Below, one piece after another: positions 16,519 through 25,100 of a stretch of 50,532 nt of DNA. Below the pieces are notes generated by a model. That model was not told the DNA's origin, made no database searches, and was given only the letters and a program-made list of their open reading frames with translations. The DNA comes from an uncultured Caulobacter sp. (GTDB lineage: Bacteria; Pseudomonadota; Alphaproteobacteria; Caulobacterales; Caulobacteraceae), in contig NZ_CALCDX010000218.1 of the NCBI RefSeq assembly GCF_937900395.1, positions 1-50,532 on the forward strand, given 5' to 3'. Position numbers and translations under genes: made by a program. Each line of letters opens with the position of its first letter. Position 1 is the stretch's first letter.

Positions 16519-16560
16519 AAGAGCGCCGCCGCGAAAACGCCGCGGCGGCGCGCTCTTTTC
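16519..16560 (+). terminator. Rho-independent terminator closing the nuo-birA-coaX-rnj block
   Basis: A 13-base arm beginning GAGCG at about 16521 pairs with a 15-base arm ending CGCTC at about 16555, with a two-base bulge. A TTTTC run follows at 16556-16560. It lies directly after the rnj stop and before the mce promoter region. The stem is very GC-rich, as expected for an efficient intrinsic terminator. Confidence 0.85.
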
Positions 16561-16623
16561 GCGTTGCAGCACTGGTGCTAGGCCATTCGCCAACAACCAG
16601 AAAAGCAGCGGGAGTTCCCTTAG

Positions 16624-17043
16624 ATGATCGGCAAGCTCAATCACGTCGGCGTCGCCACGCCCTCCATCGACGAGTCGGTGAAGATGTATCGCGAGCTGCT
16701 CGGCGCCACCTCGGTCACCGAGAAGTGGGCGATGCCGGAGCAGGGGGTCTGGGTTTGCTTCGTCAACCTGCCCAACAGCCAGATCGAACTGATCGAGCCT
16801 TACGGCGAAAAGTCGCCCATCCACGGGTTCCTCGCCAAGAACCCCAAGGGCGGCCAGCATCACATCTGCTTCGAGGTCGAGAACATCTACGAAGCGCGTG
16901 ACGCCCTGGTCGCCAAGGGCGCCACCGTGTTGGGCGAGCCCCGCATCGGCGCTCACGGCACGCTGATCATCTTCGTTCACCCCAAGGACATGGGCGGCCT
17001 ATTGGTCGAGCTCATGGAGACACCCAAGGAAGCGCATCACTGA
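16624..17043 (+). CDS. mce: methylmalonyl-CoA epimerase (VOC superfamily)
   Basis: This enzyme interconverts the R and S forms of methylmalonyl-CoA in propionate and branched-chain catabolism. The 139-residue product has the paired glyoxalase/VOC folds: an early KLNHVGVATPSIDESVKMYRE with metal-binding His, a central GGQHHICFEVENI, and a final metal Glu in GGLLVELMET. The early HVGVA and late LVELM motifs, together with the length, fit the epimerase better than a generic glyoxalase. The start ATG is preceded by GGGAG about 11 bases upstream. A DUF1467 gene overlaps its stop. Confidence 0.9.
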   Translation: MIGKLNHVGVATPSIDESVKMYRELLGATSVTEKWAMPEQGVWVCFVNLPNSQIELIEPYGEKSPIHGFLAKNPKGGQHHICFEVENIYEARDALVAKGATVLGEPRIGAHGTLIIFVHPKDMGGLLVELMETPKEAHH

Positions 17044-17303
17044 TGAGCCCGATCACCTGGTTCGCGATCTACCTGACCATCTGGTGGACAGTGTTGTTCG
17101 CCGTTCTGCCGCTGGGTTCGCGCAGCTTCCATGAGGCCGGCGTCGCGCCGCCGCCGGGCGTCGATCCCGGGGCGCCGATCAACCCGAATCTGAAGCGCAA
17201 GTTCATCACCACCACCTGGGTCTCGGCGGTCGTCTTCATCCTTTTCTTCCTCACCGTGCACTTTCACCTGGTGAAGCTTCCGGACCTGCCGGCCGCCGCG
17301 TGA
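17043..17303 (+). CDS. DUF1467 family small membrane protein
   Basis: An 86-residue product resembling the alphaproteobacterial DUF1467 family: SPITWFAIYLTIWWTVLFAVLPLGSR followed by a Pro/Gly-rich segment containing GAPINPNLKRKF and a second hydrophobic helix (about residues 57-77). This predicts two membrane helices with a cytoplasmic or periplasmic loop between them. The function of the family is unknown. Its ATG overlaps the mce stop, and this mce-DUF1467 pairing is common in alphaproteobacteria, which suggests a shared transcript rather than a shared reaction. Confidence 0.85.
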   Translation: MSPITWFAIYLTIWWTVLFAVLPLGSRSFHEAGVAPPPGVDPGAPINPNLKRKFITTTWVSAVVFILFFLTVHFHLVKLPDLPAAA

Positions 17304-17627
17304 CGTGCGGTTGCACAAGCCTTGGGCGCACGGCGAGCAATTTGCCGTCAAACGCTTAAGGCTTGGGCGAATGGGCTCATTGTTAGCGCTTCCCATGGAT
17401 GGCTGTGCCCCAACAGATGTTCGAGCGGTAAAGTGACTTCAGGAGATCGGCCTTGCCGGTCTCGCTCTGTGGCGTCTTCCCCGACGATGACTTCGACAGG
17501 CCGCGCGGCGTTCCGCGCGGCCTCTCTTTTTGCCGCAACGGAGCCTTAGTTTAGCCTCGCGCGTTGCCAAGCTGTCGGGGGAGGGGCTATCTCAAGCCCC
17601 TCTCGAATTCCCGGAGTTTCCAAGCTG
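17304..17627 (+). other. 324-bp intergenic stretch, possible small RNA or long 3' UTR
   Basis: No convincing protein gene lies here. A near-perfect 12-base direct repeat (AAGCCTTGGGCG at 17317-17328 and AAGGCTTGGGCG at 17358-17369) flanks a small ACGGC/GCCGT stem. A 9-bp hairpin with a 3-base loop lies at 17443-17463. A strong terminator lies at 17498-17531. The stretch from about 17380 to 17531 could be an independent structured RNA of about 140-150 nt, or the 3' end of the mce-DUF1467 transcript. No clear promoter was identified; TTGGGC at 17363-17368 is at best a weak -35. The last 95 bases lead into proS. Confidence 0.35.
17498..17531 (+). terminator. strong Rho-independent terminator upstream of proS
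   Basis: Perfect 11-bp inverted repeat, AGGCCGCGCGG (17498-17508) with CCGCGCGGCCT (17513-17523), loop CGTT, followed by CTCTTTTTG. This is a textbook intrinsic terminator on the + strand. It ends whatever is transcribed through 17304-17497 and isolates proS from the mce pair. Confidence 0.9.
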
Positions 17628-18959
17628 ATGCGCTTGTCGCGCTATTTCCTGCCGGTGCTGAAGGAAGCGCCGTCCGACGCCCAGATCGTTTCGCACCAGC
17701 TGATGCTCCGCGCCGGCATGATCCGCCAGGAGGCGGCGGGCATCTACGCCTGGCTGCCGCTGGGCCTGCGCGTCCTGAACAAGATCGAGCAGATCGTCCG
17801 CGAGGAAATGGATCGCGCCGGCGCCATCGAGCTGCTGATGCCGACGATCCAGCTGGCCGACCTGTGGCGCGAAAGCGGTCGCTATGACGACTATGGCGAC
17901 GAGATGCTGCGCATCACCGACCGCCACAAGCGCGAGCTGCTGTTCGGTCCCACGGCCGAAGAAGTCGTGACCGACATCTTCCGCGCCTCGATTAAGAGCT
18001 ACAAGGACCTGCCCAAGAACCTCTACAACATCCAGTGGAAGTTCCGGGACGAGCGTCGCCCGCGCTTCGGCGTGATGCGCGGCCGCGAGTTCTTCATGAA
18101 GGACGCCTACAGCTTCGATCTCGACGCCGACGGCGCGCGCAAGTCCTACAACCGCATGTTCGTGGCCTATCTGAACCTGTTCGCGCGGATGGGCCTGAAG
18201 GCCGTGCCGATGCGCGCCGACACCGGTCCGATCGGCGGCGACCTGTCCCACGAGTTCATCGTCCTGGCCGAGACTGGCGAAAGCGCCGTCTTCTGCCACA
18301 AGGATCTCGTCGAGATGCCGGCTCCGGGGCCGGACCTCGACTGGATCAACGGCGACCTGCAGCCGATCGTGAACCAGCGCACGGCGCTGTACGCCGCGAC
18401 CGAGGAAATGCACGACGAAGCCGCTTTCAACGCTCTGCCGGAAGCCGACCGCCTGTCGGCCCGCGGCATCGAGGTCGGCCACATCTTCTCGTTCGGCACG
18501 AAGTATTCCGAGCCCATGAAGGCCACGGTCCAGGGACCGGACGGCCAGCAGGTGCCGGTGCAGATGGGCAGCTACGGCGTCGGGGTTTCCCGCCTGCTCG
18601 GCGCGATCATCGAGGCCAGCCATGACGAGGGCGGCATCATCTGGCCGGAAAGCGTCGCGCCGTTCGACGTCGGCATCGTCAACATGCGCCAGGGCGACGC
18701 GGCCTGCGACGCGGCCTGCGAGACCGCCTACAACGCGCTCAAGACCGCCGGCCGCGACGTGCTGTACGATGACACCGACGCCCGCGGCGGCGCCAAGTTC
18801 GCGACCATGGACCTGATCGGCCTGCCCTGGCAGCTGATCGTCGGCCCCAAGGGCATCGCCGAGGGCGTCGTCGAGATCAAGAACCGCAAGACCGGCGAGC
18901 GCCACACCGCCTCGCTGGAGTCGGTTCTCGACGGCCTGACCAAGAACAAGACCGCCTGA
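17628..18959 (+). CDS. proS: prolyl-tRNA synthetase, short alphaproteobacterial type
   Basis: ProS charges tRNA-Pro. The 443-residue product is a class II synthetase: motif 1 region around AAGIYAWLPLGLRVLNKIE, motif 2 FRDERRPRFGVMRGREFFMKDAYSF, and motif 3 GSYGVGVSRLLGAIIE, then an anticodon-binding domain. The roughly 180-residue editing insertion of the E. coli-type enzyme is absent, as usual in alphaproteobacteria, so mischarged Ala-tRNA-Pro would have to be cleared by a separate ProXp/YbaK-type protein not seen here. The lolC ATG overlaps its stop. Confidence 0.96.
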   Translation: MRLSRYFLPVLKEAPSDAQIVSHQLMLRAGMIRQEAAGIYAWLPLGLRVLNKIEQIVREEMDRAGAIELLMPTIQLADLWRESGRYDDYGDEMLRITDRHKRELLFGPTAEEVVTDIFRASIKSYKDLPKNLYNIQWKFRDERRPRFGVMRGREFFMKDAYSFDLDADGARKSYNRMFVAYLNLFARMGLKAVPMRADTGPIGGDLSHEFIVLAETGESAVFCHKDLVEMPAPGPDLDWINGDLQPIVNQRTALYAATEEMHDEAAFNALPEADRLSARGIEVGHIFSFGTKYSEPMKATVQGPDGQQVPVQMGSYGVGVSRLLGAIIEASHDEGGIIWPESVAPFDVGIVNMRQGDAACDAACETAYNALKTAGRDVLYDDTDARGGAKFATMDLIGLPWQLIVGPKGIAEGVVEIKNRKTGERHTASLESVLDGLTKNKTA

Positions 18960-20239
18960 TGCCGGACGTCCGCGCCGCCGGTCCTTTCAGCCGCTGGGAG
19001 CGCTCGGTCGCTCGCCGGTATCTGTTCGCCAAGCGCAAGAACGGCGGCGTGGCGCTGATCTCCATCATCTCGTTCTGCGCGGTGATGTTGGCGGTCTTCG
19101 CCCTCATCACCGTGATGAGCGTGATGAACGGCTTCCGAGCCGAGCTGTTGGGCCGGATCCTGGGTTTCAACGGGCACCTCTACGCCCAGTCGCCGTTGAT
19201 CAACGGGCCCGACCGCGACACGATCATCCGTCGTATCAAGGCCGCGCCGGGCGTGATCCAGGCCGCGCCGATGGTCGAGGCCCAGGCCATGGTCATCGGC
19301 CCGACCCAGGTCACGGGCGCCATCGTGCGCGGCGTGACGACCTCGGACCTGCGGCACATGTCGCTGATCGCCGGCAACATCAAGCAGGGCTCGCTGGCGG
19401 GTTTCGGCCAGGGCGAGTACGGCGGCGACACCGTGCTGATCGGCGATCGCATGGCCCAGAGCCTGGGCGTGCGGCCCGGCGACGCCATCACCCTGATCTC
19501 GCCTTCGGGCCCGGCCACCGCCTTCGGCAGCTCAACGCGCGAAAAGAACTACATTGTCGGCGGGATCTTCAGCGTCGGCATGAGCCAGTTCGACGAGGCC
19601 TTCGTCTACATGCCGCTGGAGCAGGCCCAATTGTTCTTCGGTCGCGACACCTCGATCGACTATGTCGAGATCAAGGTCGACGATCCCGACAAGGCCGTCG
19701 ACTACAAGCACGCCGTCGAGGTCGCCAGCGGGCCTGGCGCGCTGGTCACCGACTGGGTCGAGAAGAACCAAAGCTACTTCAACGCGCTGCAGGTCGAGCG
19801 CAAGGTTATGCGGCTGATCCTGTTCTGCATCGTCGCCATCGCCACCCTGAACATCATCTCCAGCCTCGTGATGCTGGTGAAGAACAAGGGCAAGGATATC
19901 GCCATTCTGCGCACCATGGGCGCGGGGCAGGGGGCGATCCTGCGCATCTTCCTGATGGCTGGGGCGTCGATCGGCGTGGCGGGCACACTCAGCGGCCTGG
20001 CTCTCGGCGCGCTGTTCTGCACCTACATCACGCCGATCCAGAACTTCGTCGAATGGGCCACCGGCACCGCTGTGTTCAGCGCCGACGTCTACATGCTTTC
20101 GCACATCCCGGCGAAGATCGACTGGATCGAGGTCGCCGGCATCGTCACGGCCTCGGCCCTGATGAGCCTCCTGGCGACCCTGCCGCCCGCCTGGCGCGCC
20201 TCGCGTCTCGATCCGGTGGAGGCGCTTCGTTATGAGTAA
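18959..20239 (+). CDS. lolC: lipoprotein-releasing ABC transporter permease LolC/LolE
   Basis: This permease extracts outer-membrane-destined lipoproteins from the inner membrane and hands them to LolA. The 426-residue product has the LolCE architecture: a cytoplasmic N-terminus (FSRWERSVARRYLFAKRKNG), a first helix at about 25-50, a large periplasmic domain to about 275, and three C-terminal FtsX-type helices, ending in PAWRASRLDPVEALRYE. Only one permease gene accompanies lolD, so it may act as a homodimer (LolF-like arrangement, inferred from gene content). ATG overlaps the proS stop, and lolD starts inside its 3' end. Confidence 0.93.
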   Translation: MPDVRAAGPFSRWERSVARRYLFAKRKNGGVALISIISFCAVMLAVFALITVMSVMNGFRAELLGRILGFNGHLYAQSPLINGPDRDTIIRRIKAAPGVIQAAPMVEAQAMVIGPTQVTGAIVRGVTTSDLRHMSLIAGNIKQGSLAGFGQGEYGGDTVLIGDRMAQSLGVRPGDAITLISPSGPATAFGSSTREKNYIVGGIFSVGMSQFDEAFVYMPLEQAQLFFGRDTSIDYVEIKVDDPDKAVDYKHAVEVASGPGALVTDWVEKNQSYFNALQVERKVMRLILFCIVAIATLNIISSLVMLVKNKGKDIAILRTMGAGQGAILRIFLMAGASIGVAGTLSGLALGALFCTYITPIQNFVEWATGTAVFSADVYMLSHIPAKIDWIEVAGIVTASALMSLLATLPPAWRASRLDPVEALRYE

Positions 20240-20927
20240 TCCGATCTTGGCCCTGCGCGGGGTCGAGCGCGTCTACAAGACCGAGGCCGGCTCGCTGCCG
20301 GTGCTGCGCGGCGTCGATCTCGATGTCTATCCCGGCGAAGTGGTCGGGCTGATCGGCCCTTCCGGCTCGGGCAAGTCGTCGCTGCTGCATTCGGCAGGAT
20401 TGCTGGAGCATCCAGACGCTGGCGCGGTGACGCTGGAGGGGCGTGATTGCACCAAGCTCTCGGAGCGGATTCGCACGCGCATCCGCCTCGGCACGGTAGG
20501 CTTCGTCTACCAGTTCCACCACCTCCTGCCTGAGTTCACGGCTCTGGAGAATGTCGCCCTGCCGCTCTCGATCGCCGGCAAGAGCCAGCGCGAGGCCGAG
20601 GCGCGCGCCAAGGAACTGCTGGAAGGCCTTGGCCTAGGTCATCGCCTCGCCCACCAGCCGGCTCAGATGTCTGGCGGCGAGCAGCAGCGCGTCGCGATCG
20701 CCCGGGCGCTCGCCAATCGTCCCAAGCTGTTGCTGGCCGACGAGCCCACGGGCAATCTTGACCCAGCGACCTCGGCCGCCGTGTTCCAGTCGCTGTACGA
20801 GGTCGCGCGCCAAGAGGGCGTCGCCGCCCTGATCGCCACCCACAACATGGAGCTGGCGCGCTATATGGACCGGGTCCTGGCGCTAAAGGACGGCCACCTC
20901 GAAGCGCGCAGCCGCCAAGAAGTCTAG
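20232..20927 (+). CDS. lolD: lipoprotein-releasing ABC transporter ATP-binding protein LolD
   Basis: LolD powers lipoprotein release by the LolC/E permease. Walker A is GPSGSGKSS (about residues 42-50), the Q-loop region YQFHHLLPEFTALENV is typical for LolD/MacB proteins, the ABC signature is MSGGEQQRVAIARAL, and Walker B with D-loop is LLLADEPTGNLD. The length of 231 residues is standard. It overlaps the permease gene by eight bases. Its stop codon overlaps, tail to tail, the stop of the minus-strand nucleoside hydrolase: both TAG codons share the palindrome CTAG at 20924-20927. Confidence 0.95.
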   Translation: MSNPILALRGVERVYKTEAGSLPVLRGVDLDVYPGEVVGLIGPSGSGKSSLLHSAGLLEHPDAGAVTLEGRDCTKLSERIRTRIRLGTVGFVYQFHHLLPEFTALENVALPLSIAGKSQREAEARAKELLEGLGLGHRLAHQPAQMSGGEQQRVAIARALANRPKLLLADEPTGNLDPATSAAVFQSLYEVARQEGVAALIATHNMELARYMDRVLALKDGHLEARSRQEV

Positions 20928-21880
20928 AGCAGCGCCTGCTTCATCGCCGCGAAGAAGCCCGCCTGGTCGATCCGTTTGATCACCCGCGCGTTCGGCGGAC
21001 GGCGCTTGAGCGCCGGGTCGGCGATCTCGATGTCCGGCAGGATCGCGTGCGAGACGCTCAGATAGCCGCGCGTCAGCTCGCCCATGGTCTCGACGTCGAC
21101 CACGCACTGTTCGCTTTCGAGGATCAGGCTCTCGTCCAGGGCGACGGCGCAGGTCAGGGCGTCAGGGTGCAAGCTGCCGTCCAGGCCTTCGGTTTCACGC
21201 GCGAAGGCCAGCGAGGCGCGGTTCACGTCGGTGAAGAACTTGGCTTTGGGCGTACCCAGCGCCTCGAGCTCGGAGAGCCGCGCGCTGGTGAAGAGCCCGT
21301 CCTGTAGGGTCTCGGTCCAGGTCACGATCGACATCTCGAAGCCGGCGTTGACGACGATCTTGGCCGCCTCTGGGTCGACATAGAAATTGTACTCGGCCGC
21401 CGGCGTGACGTTGCCGACGCCGTTGTCGGTCCCGCCCATGATCCAGAGATGCTTCAGAGCCTTGGCGATCCGCGGTTCGCGCAAAAACGCGAGGGCGATG
21501 TTGGTCAGCGGCGCCTGGGCGATCAGGGTGATCTCGCCGGGCGCGGCCATGATGCGGCGGACCAGCTCGTCGACCGCGTGGCCGTCGGCCGGCCGCTGCG
21601 CGGTCTTGGCGAAGCCGCTGTCGCTCATGCCGTCGTGGCCGAAGACATAGGCGGCGTCGAGCGGCGCGCGGGTGAAGGGGCGCTCGGCGCCGAGATAGAC
21701 CGGCACACCCGCCTTGCCGCAACGCTCCAGGGTCACCAAGGCGTTCTCGGCATGCTGCACGAAGCCGACATTGCCGTGGGCGATGGTGATCGCCTCGACC
21801 TCCACGCTAGGGCGGGTGAGGGCGAGCATCAGCGAGAAGACGTCGTCGCCGGCGGTGTCGGTGTCCATGATCAGGCGCAT
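20924..21880 (-). CDS. inosine-uridine-type nucleoside hydrolase
   Basis: Members cleave ribonucleosides to base and ribose for salvage. The N-terminal calcium-binding motif is visible as MDTDTAGDD (Asp6, Asp8, Asp12, Asp13 from the chosen start), and the ALTNIALAF and LWIMGG-type segments and an Asn/Glu-containing AAEYNFYVDPEAA follow as in the family. The 318-residue length is normal. The frame stays open upstream to 22009; ATG 21880 is chosen because it places the motif near the N-terminus, though no good ribosome-binding site was found, and ATG 21916 is an alternative. A LexA box about 90 bases upstream is shared with the divergent sidA. Confidence 0.88.
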   Translation of the reverse strand: MRLIMDTDTAGDDVFSLMLALTRPSVEVEAITIAHGNVGFVQHAENALVTLERCGKAGVPVYLGAERPFTRAPLDAAYVFGHDGMSDSGFAKTAQRPADGHAVDELVRRIMAAPGEITLIAQAPLTNIALAFLREPRIAKALKHLWIMGGTDNGVGNVTPAAEYNFYVDPEAAKIVVNAGFEMSIVTWTETLQDGLFTSARLSELEALGTPKAKFFTDVNRASLAFARETEGLDGSLHPDALTCAVALDESLILESEQCVVDVETMGELTRGYLSVSHAILPDIEIADPALKRRPPNARVIKRIDQAGFFAAMKQALL

Positions 21881-21969
21881 GGCGACGATTTGCCGTGATC
21901 CGCGCGGCTTGACCATAGGGCGACGTTCCATGCGCTTGCGTTCGCCAGAAAACGCACGAACCGCTACGA

Positions 21970-21984
21970 GAACATCTTGTGAAC
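21970..21984 (+). promoter_or_regulatory. LexA (SOS) box between the nucleoside hydrolase and sidA
   Basis: GAAC-N7-GAAC on the + strand reads GTTC-N7-GTTC on the minus strand, the direct-repeat operator of alphaproteobacterial LexA. It lies 49 bases upstream of the sidA start. Further GAAC half-sites occur at 21958-21961, 21986-21989 and 22004-22007. The position fits repression of sidA that is relieved by RecA-stimulated LexA self-cleavage. lexA itself is at the right end of this window. Confidence 0.88.
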
Positions 21985-22033
21985 GGAACAAAACCGGAAT
22001 ATGGAACAAAACAAGAAATCTGTGGAGGTTCAG

Positions 22034-22123
22034 ATGATCCGTGTGGCGCGTGAGTCTTTGGCCCTTGTGTCTGTCGTCAGCTTCGTCTGGATGATGTGCT
22101 CGGTCGCCCGACTGGTGGCCTGA
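22034..22123 (+). CDS. sidA: SOS-induced cell-division inhibitor SidA (29 residues)
   Basis: A 29-codon gene starting MIRVARESL, with one hydrophobic membrane helix (about residues 9-28, containing SFVWMM) and no signal cleavage site. A good ribosome-binding site (TGGAGG, 22023-22028) precedes the ATG. Length, composition, the LexA box just upstream and the position directly before dnaE match Caulobacter SidA. Published work on that protein shows that it is induced by DNA damage, sits in the inner membrane and blocks cytokinesis through the late divisome proteins FtsW and FtsN. The dnaE start is 24 bases downstream, so read-through into dnaE is likely. Confidence 0.92.
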   Translation: MIRVARESLALVSVVSFVWMMCSVARLVA

Positions 22124-22146
22124 GTCGTGTAGGCGGAGGATCGGTC

Positions 22147-25100
22147 ATGGCGGACGGGGAGGCAGACGGTTTCGTCCACCTGCGGGTCCGCTCGGCCTAT
22201 TCGCTGCTCGAAGGCGCGATCAAGGCCGACCAGATCGGCAAGTTGGCGGCGGCGGCGGGGATGCCCGCCGCGGGTCTGGCTGATCGCGCCAATCTGTTCG
22301 GCGCGCTCGAATATTCGTCCTACGCCAAGGACGCTGGTGTTCAGCCGATCATCGGCTGCGCCATCCCCGTGACAGGCATTGGCGGCGGCCCGACCGAGCG
22401 TTGGGCGCGGGCGCCCACCGTGATGCTGCTGGCCCAGAACGAGCAGGGCTATCTCAATCTCTCCGAGCTCTCGTCGATCGCCTATCTGGACAGCGCCGAA
22501 CTGCCCGAGCCGGTCGTGCCCTGGGCCAAGGTGGCTGAGTACAGCGATGGCCTGATCCTGCTGTCGGGCGGCACGGATGGCCCTGTCGACGCGCTGTTCG
22601 CCGCCGGCAAGACCGCCGAGGCGTCGGCGGCGTTGGCCGAGATGCACCGCGTCTTTGGCGACCGCTTCTATGTCGAGCTGCAGCGCCACGGCCTGCCCAA
22701 GCAGGCTGCCGCCGAACCGGGTCTTGTCAACTGGGCCTATGAGAACGACGTGCCGCTGGTCGCCACCAACGACGTCTACTTCGCCAAGCCGCAATTCTAC
22801 GAGGCGCACGACGCGCTGCTCTGCATCGCCGACGGCGCCTTCGTCGGTCAGGACGAGCGGCGGCGGGTCACGCCCGAGCACTGGTTCAAGCCGCCGGCCG
22901 ACATGCGCAAGCTGTTCGCCGACCTGCCGGAAGCTTGCGACAACACCCTCGACATCGCCCGCCGCTGCGCCTTCATGGTGCACAAGCGCGCGCCGATCCT
23001 GCCCAGCTTCCCGACGGGCGACGGCCGCAACGAGGCCGAGGAGCTTCGTCACCAGGCGCGTGAAGGTCTGAAGATGCGCCTCGACGGGCTGACGCTGTCG
23101 GCGCCCGAGGAGGACTACTGGAAGCGCCTCGAGTTCGAGCTCGACATCATCGAGAAGATGGGCTTCCCGGGCTATTTCCTGATCGTGTCGGACTTCATCA
23201 AGTGGGGTAAGGCGCACGGGATCCCGGTCGGCCCGGGGCGGGGTTCGGGCGCGGGTTCGCTGGTCGCCTGGGTGCTGACCATCACCGACCTCGACCCGCT
23301 GCGCTTTGGCCTGCTGTTCGAGCGCTTCCTCAATCCAGAACGGGTTTCGATGCCCGACTTCGACGTCGACTTCTGTCAGGAGCGACGCGAAGAGGTAATC
23401 TCCTACGTGCAGGAGAAGTACGGCCGCGACCGCGTGGCCCAGATCATCACCTTCGGCAGCTTGCAGGCCCGCGCCGTGCTGCGCGACGTCGGCCGCGTGA
23501 TGCAGCTGCCGCTGGGCCTGGTCGACCGCCTCTGCAAGATGGTGCCGAACAACCCGGCCGCGCCGGTGACCCTGGCCCAGGCGATCGACATCGAGCCGCG
23601 CCTGAAACAGGCCCGCGACGAAGACCCGAACGTCGCCAACTGCCTGAACGTCGCCCTGCAGCTAGAAGGCCTGTTCCGCAACGCCTCGACGCACGCCGCG
23701 GGCGTGGTGATTGGCGACCGGCCGCTGACCCAACTGACCCCGCTCTACAAGGATCCGCGCTCGGATCTCCCCGCCACCCAGTTCAACATGAAATGGGTCG
23801 AGAGCGCGGGCCTGGTGAAGTTCGACTTCCTGGGCCTGAAGACCCTCACGGTGCTGGACCGCGCGGTGAAGCACCTGAAGAAGCGCGGCTTCGAGATCGA
23901 TCTCGGCAAGCTGCCGTTCGACGACGCCAAGACCTATGAGCTGCTCGCCTCAGGCCAGACGGTCGGCGTGTTCCAGCTTGAAAGCCAGGGCATGCGCGAC
24001 ACCCTGCGCAAGATGCGCTGTGGCTCGATCGAGGAGATCACCGCGCTGATCTCGCTGTATCGACCGGGCCCGATGGACAACATCGACACCTTCGTCGACT
24101 GCAAGTTCGGCCGCAAACCCGTCGACACCCTGCATCCGTCGCTGGAGACGGTGCTGAAGGAGACTTACGGCGTCATCGTCTACCAGGAACAGGTGATGCA
24201 GATCGCCCAGATCCTGGCGGGCTACAGCCTGGGCGAAGCCGACCTTCTGCGCCGGGCCATGGGTAAGAAGAAAAAGGAGGAGATGGATCTCCAGAAGATC
24301 CGTTTCGTCTCCGGCGCCAAGGAGAAGAACGTTCCCGAGGAACAGTCGGGCTCGATCTTCGAACTGGTGGCCAAGTTCGCCGGCTACGGCTTCAACAAGT
24401 CGCACGCCGCCGCCTACGCCTTCATCTCGTACCAGACCGCTTGGCTGAAGGCGAATACGCCGGTCGAGTTCTTCGCGGCGTCGATGAGCCTTGATCTGTC
24501 GAACACCGACAAGCTGGCCGTCTTCCATCAGGACGCCCGTCGCTTCGGGATCACGGTGCGCGCGCCGGACGTAAACCGCTCGGGCGCCGACTTCGAGGTC
24601 GAGAACGGCGAAGTGCTGTACGCCCTGGGCGCCATCCGCAACGTCGGTCTCGACGCCATGAAGCATCTGGTGGCGGTGCGCGAAGAAGGCGGGCCGTTCC
24701 GCGACATCTTCGACTTCGTCGAGCGGATCGATCCGCGCCAGGTCAACAAGCGGGCGATCGAAAACCTGGCCCGGGCGGGCGCCTTCGACTCGATCCACAA
24801 GAACCGAGCCCAGATCGTGGCCTCGGCCGATGTTCTGATCGCTCACGCCCAGAGCTGCCACGCCGACCGCCAGGGCGGGCAGGGCGGCCTGTTCGGCTCG
24901 GACTCCGGCGCCAACCGTCCGCGATTGGCCAAGACCGAGAACTGGAACCAGGTCGACCTGCTGGACGAAGAGCTTTCGGCCGTCGGCTTCTATCTGACTG
25001 GCCACCCGCTGGAGGACATGGTCGGCATGCTGCGCCGTCGGCGCACGGCCATGCTGGCCGAAGCCATGGTCCAGGCGGAAGCTGGCATGGAAGCCTTCCG

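Noticed and set aside
17322..17549. 75-codon frame in the mce-proS gap
   Set aside because: It runs through the terminator hairpin and has a Ser/Arg/Cys-rich random-looking composition without a ribosome-binding site.
17304..17627. tRNA gene in the gap before proS
   Set aside because: No acceptor/T-arm pattern (GGTTCGAATCC-like) or cloverleaf pairing was found; the stems present do not fit.
22096..22146. Longer dnaE start inside sidA
   Set aside because: The added residues lack PHP-domain character, and ATG 22147 has a GGAGGA at a suitable distance.
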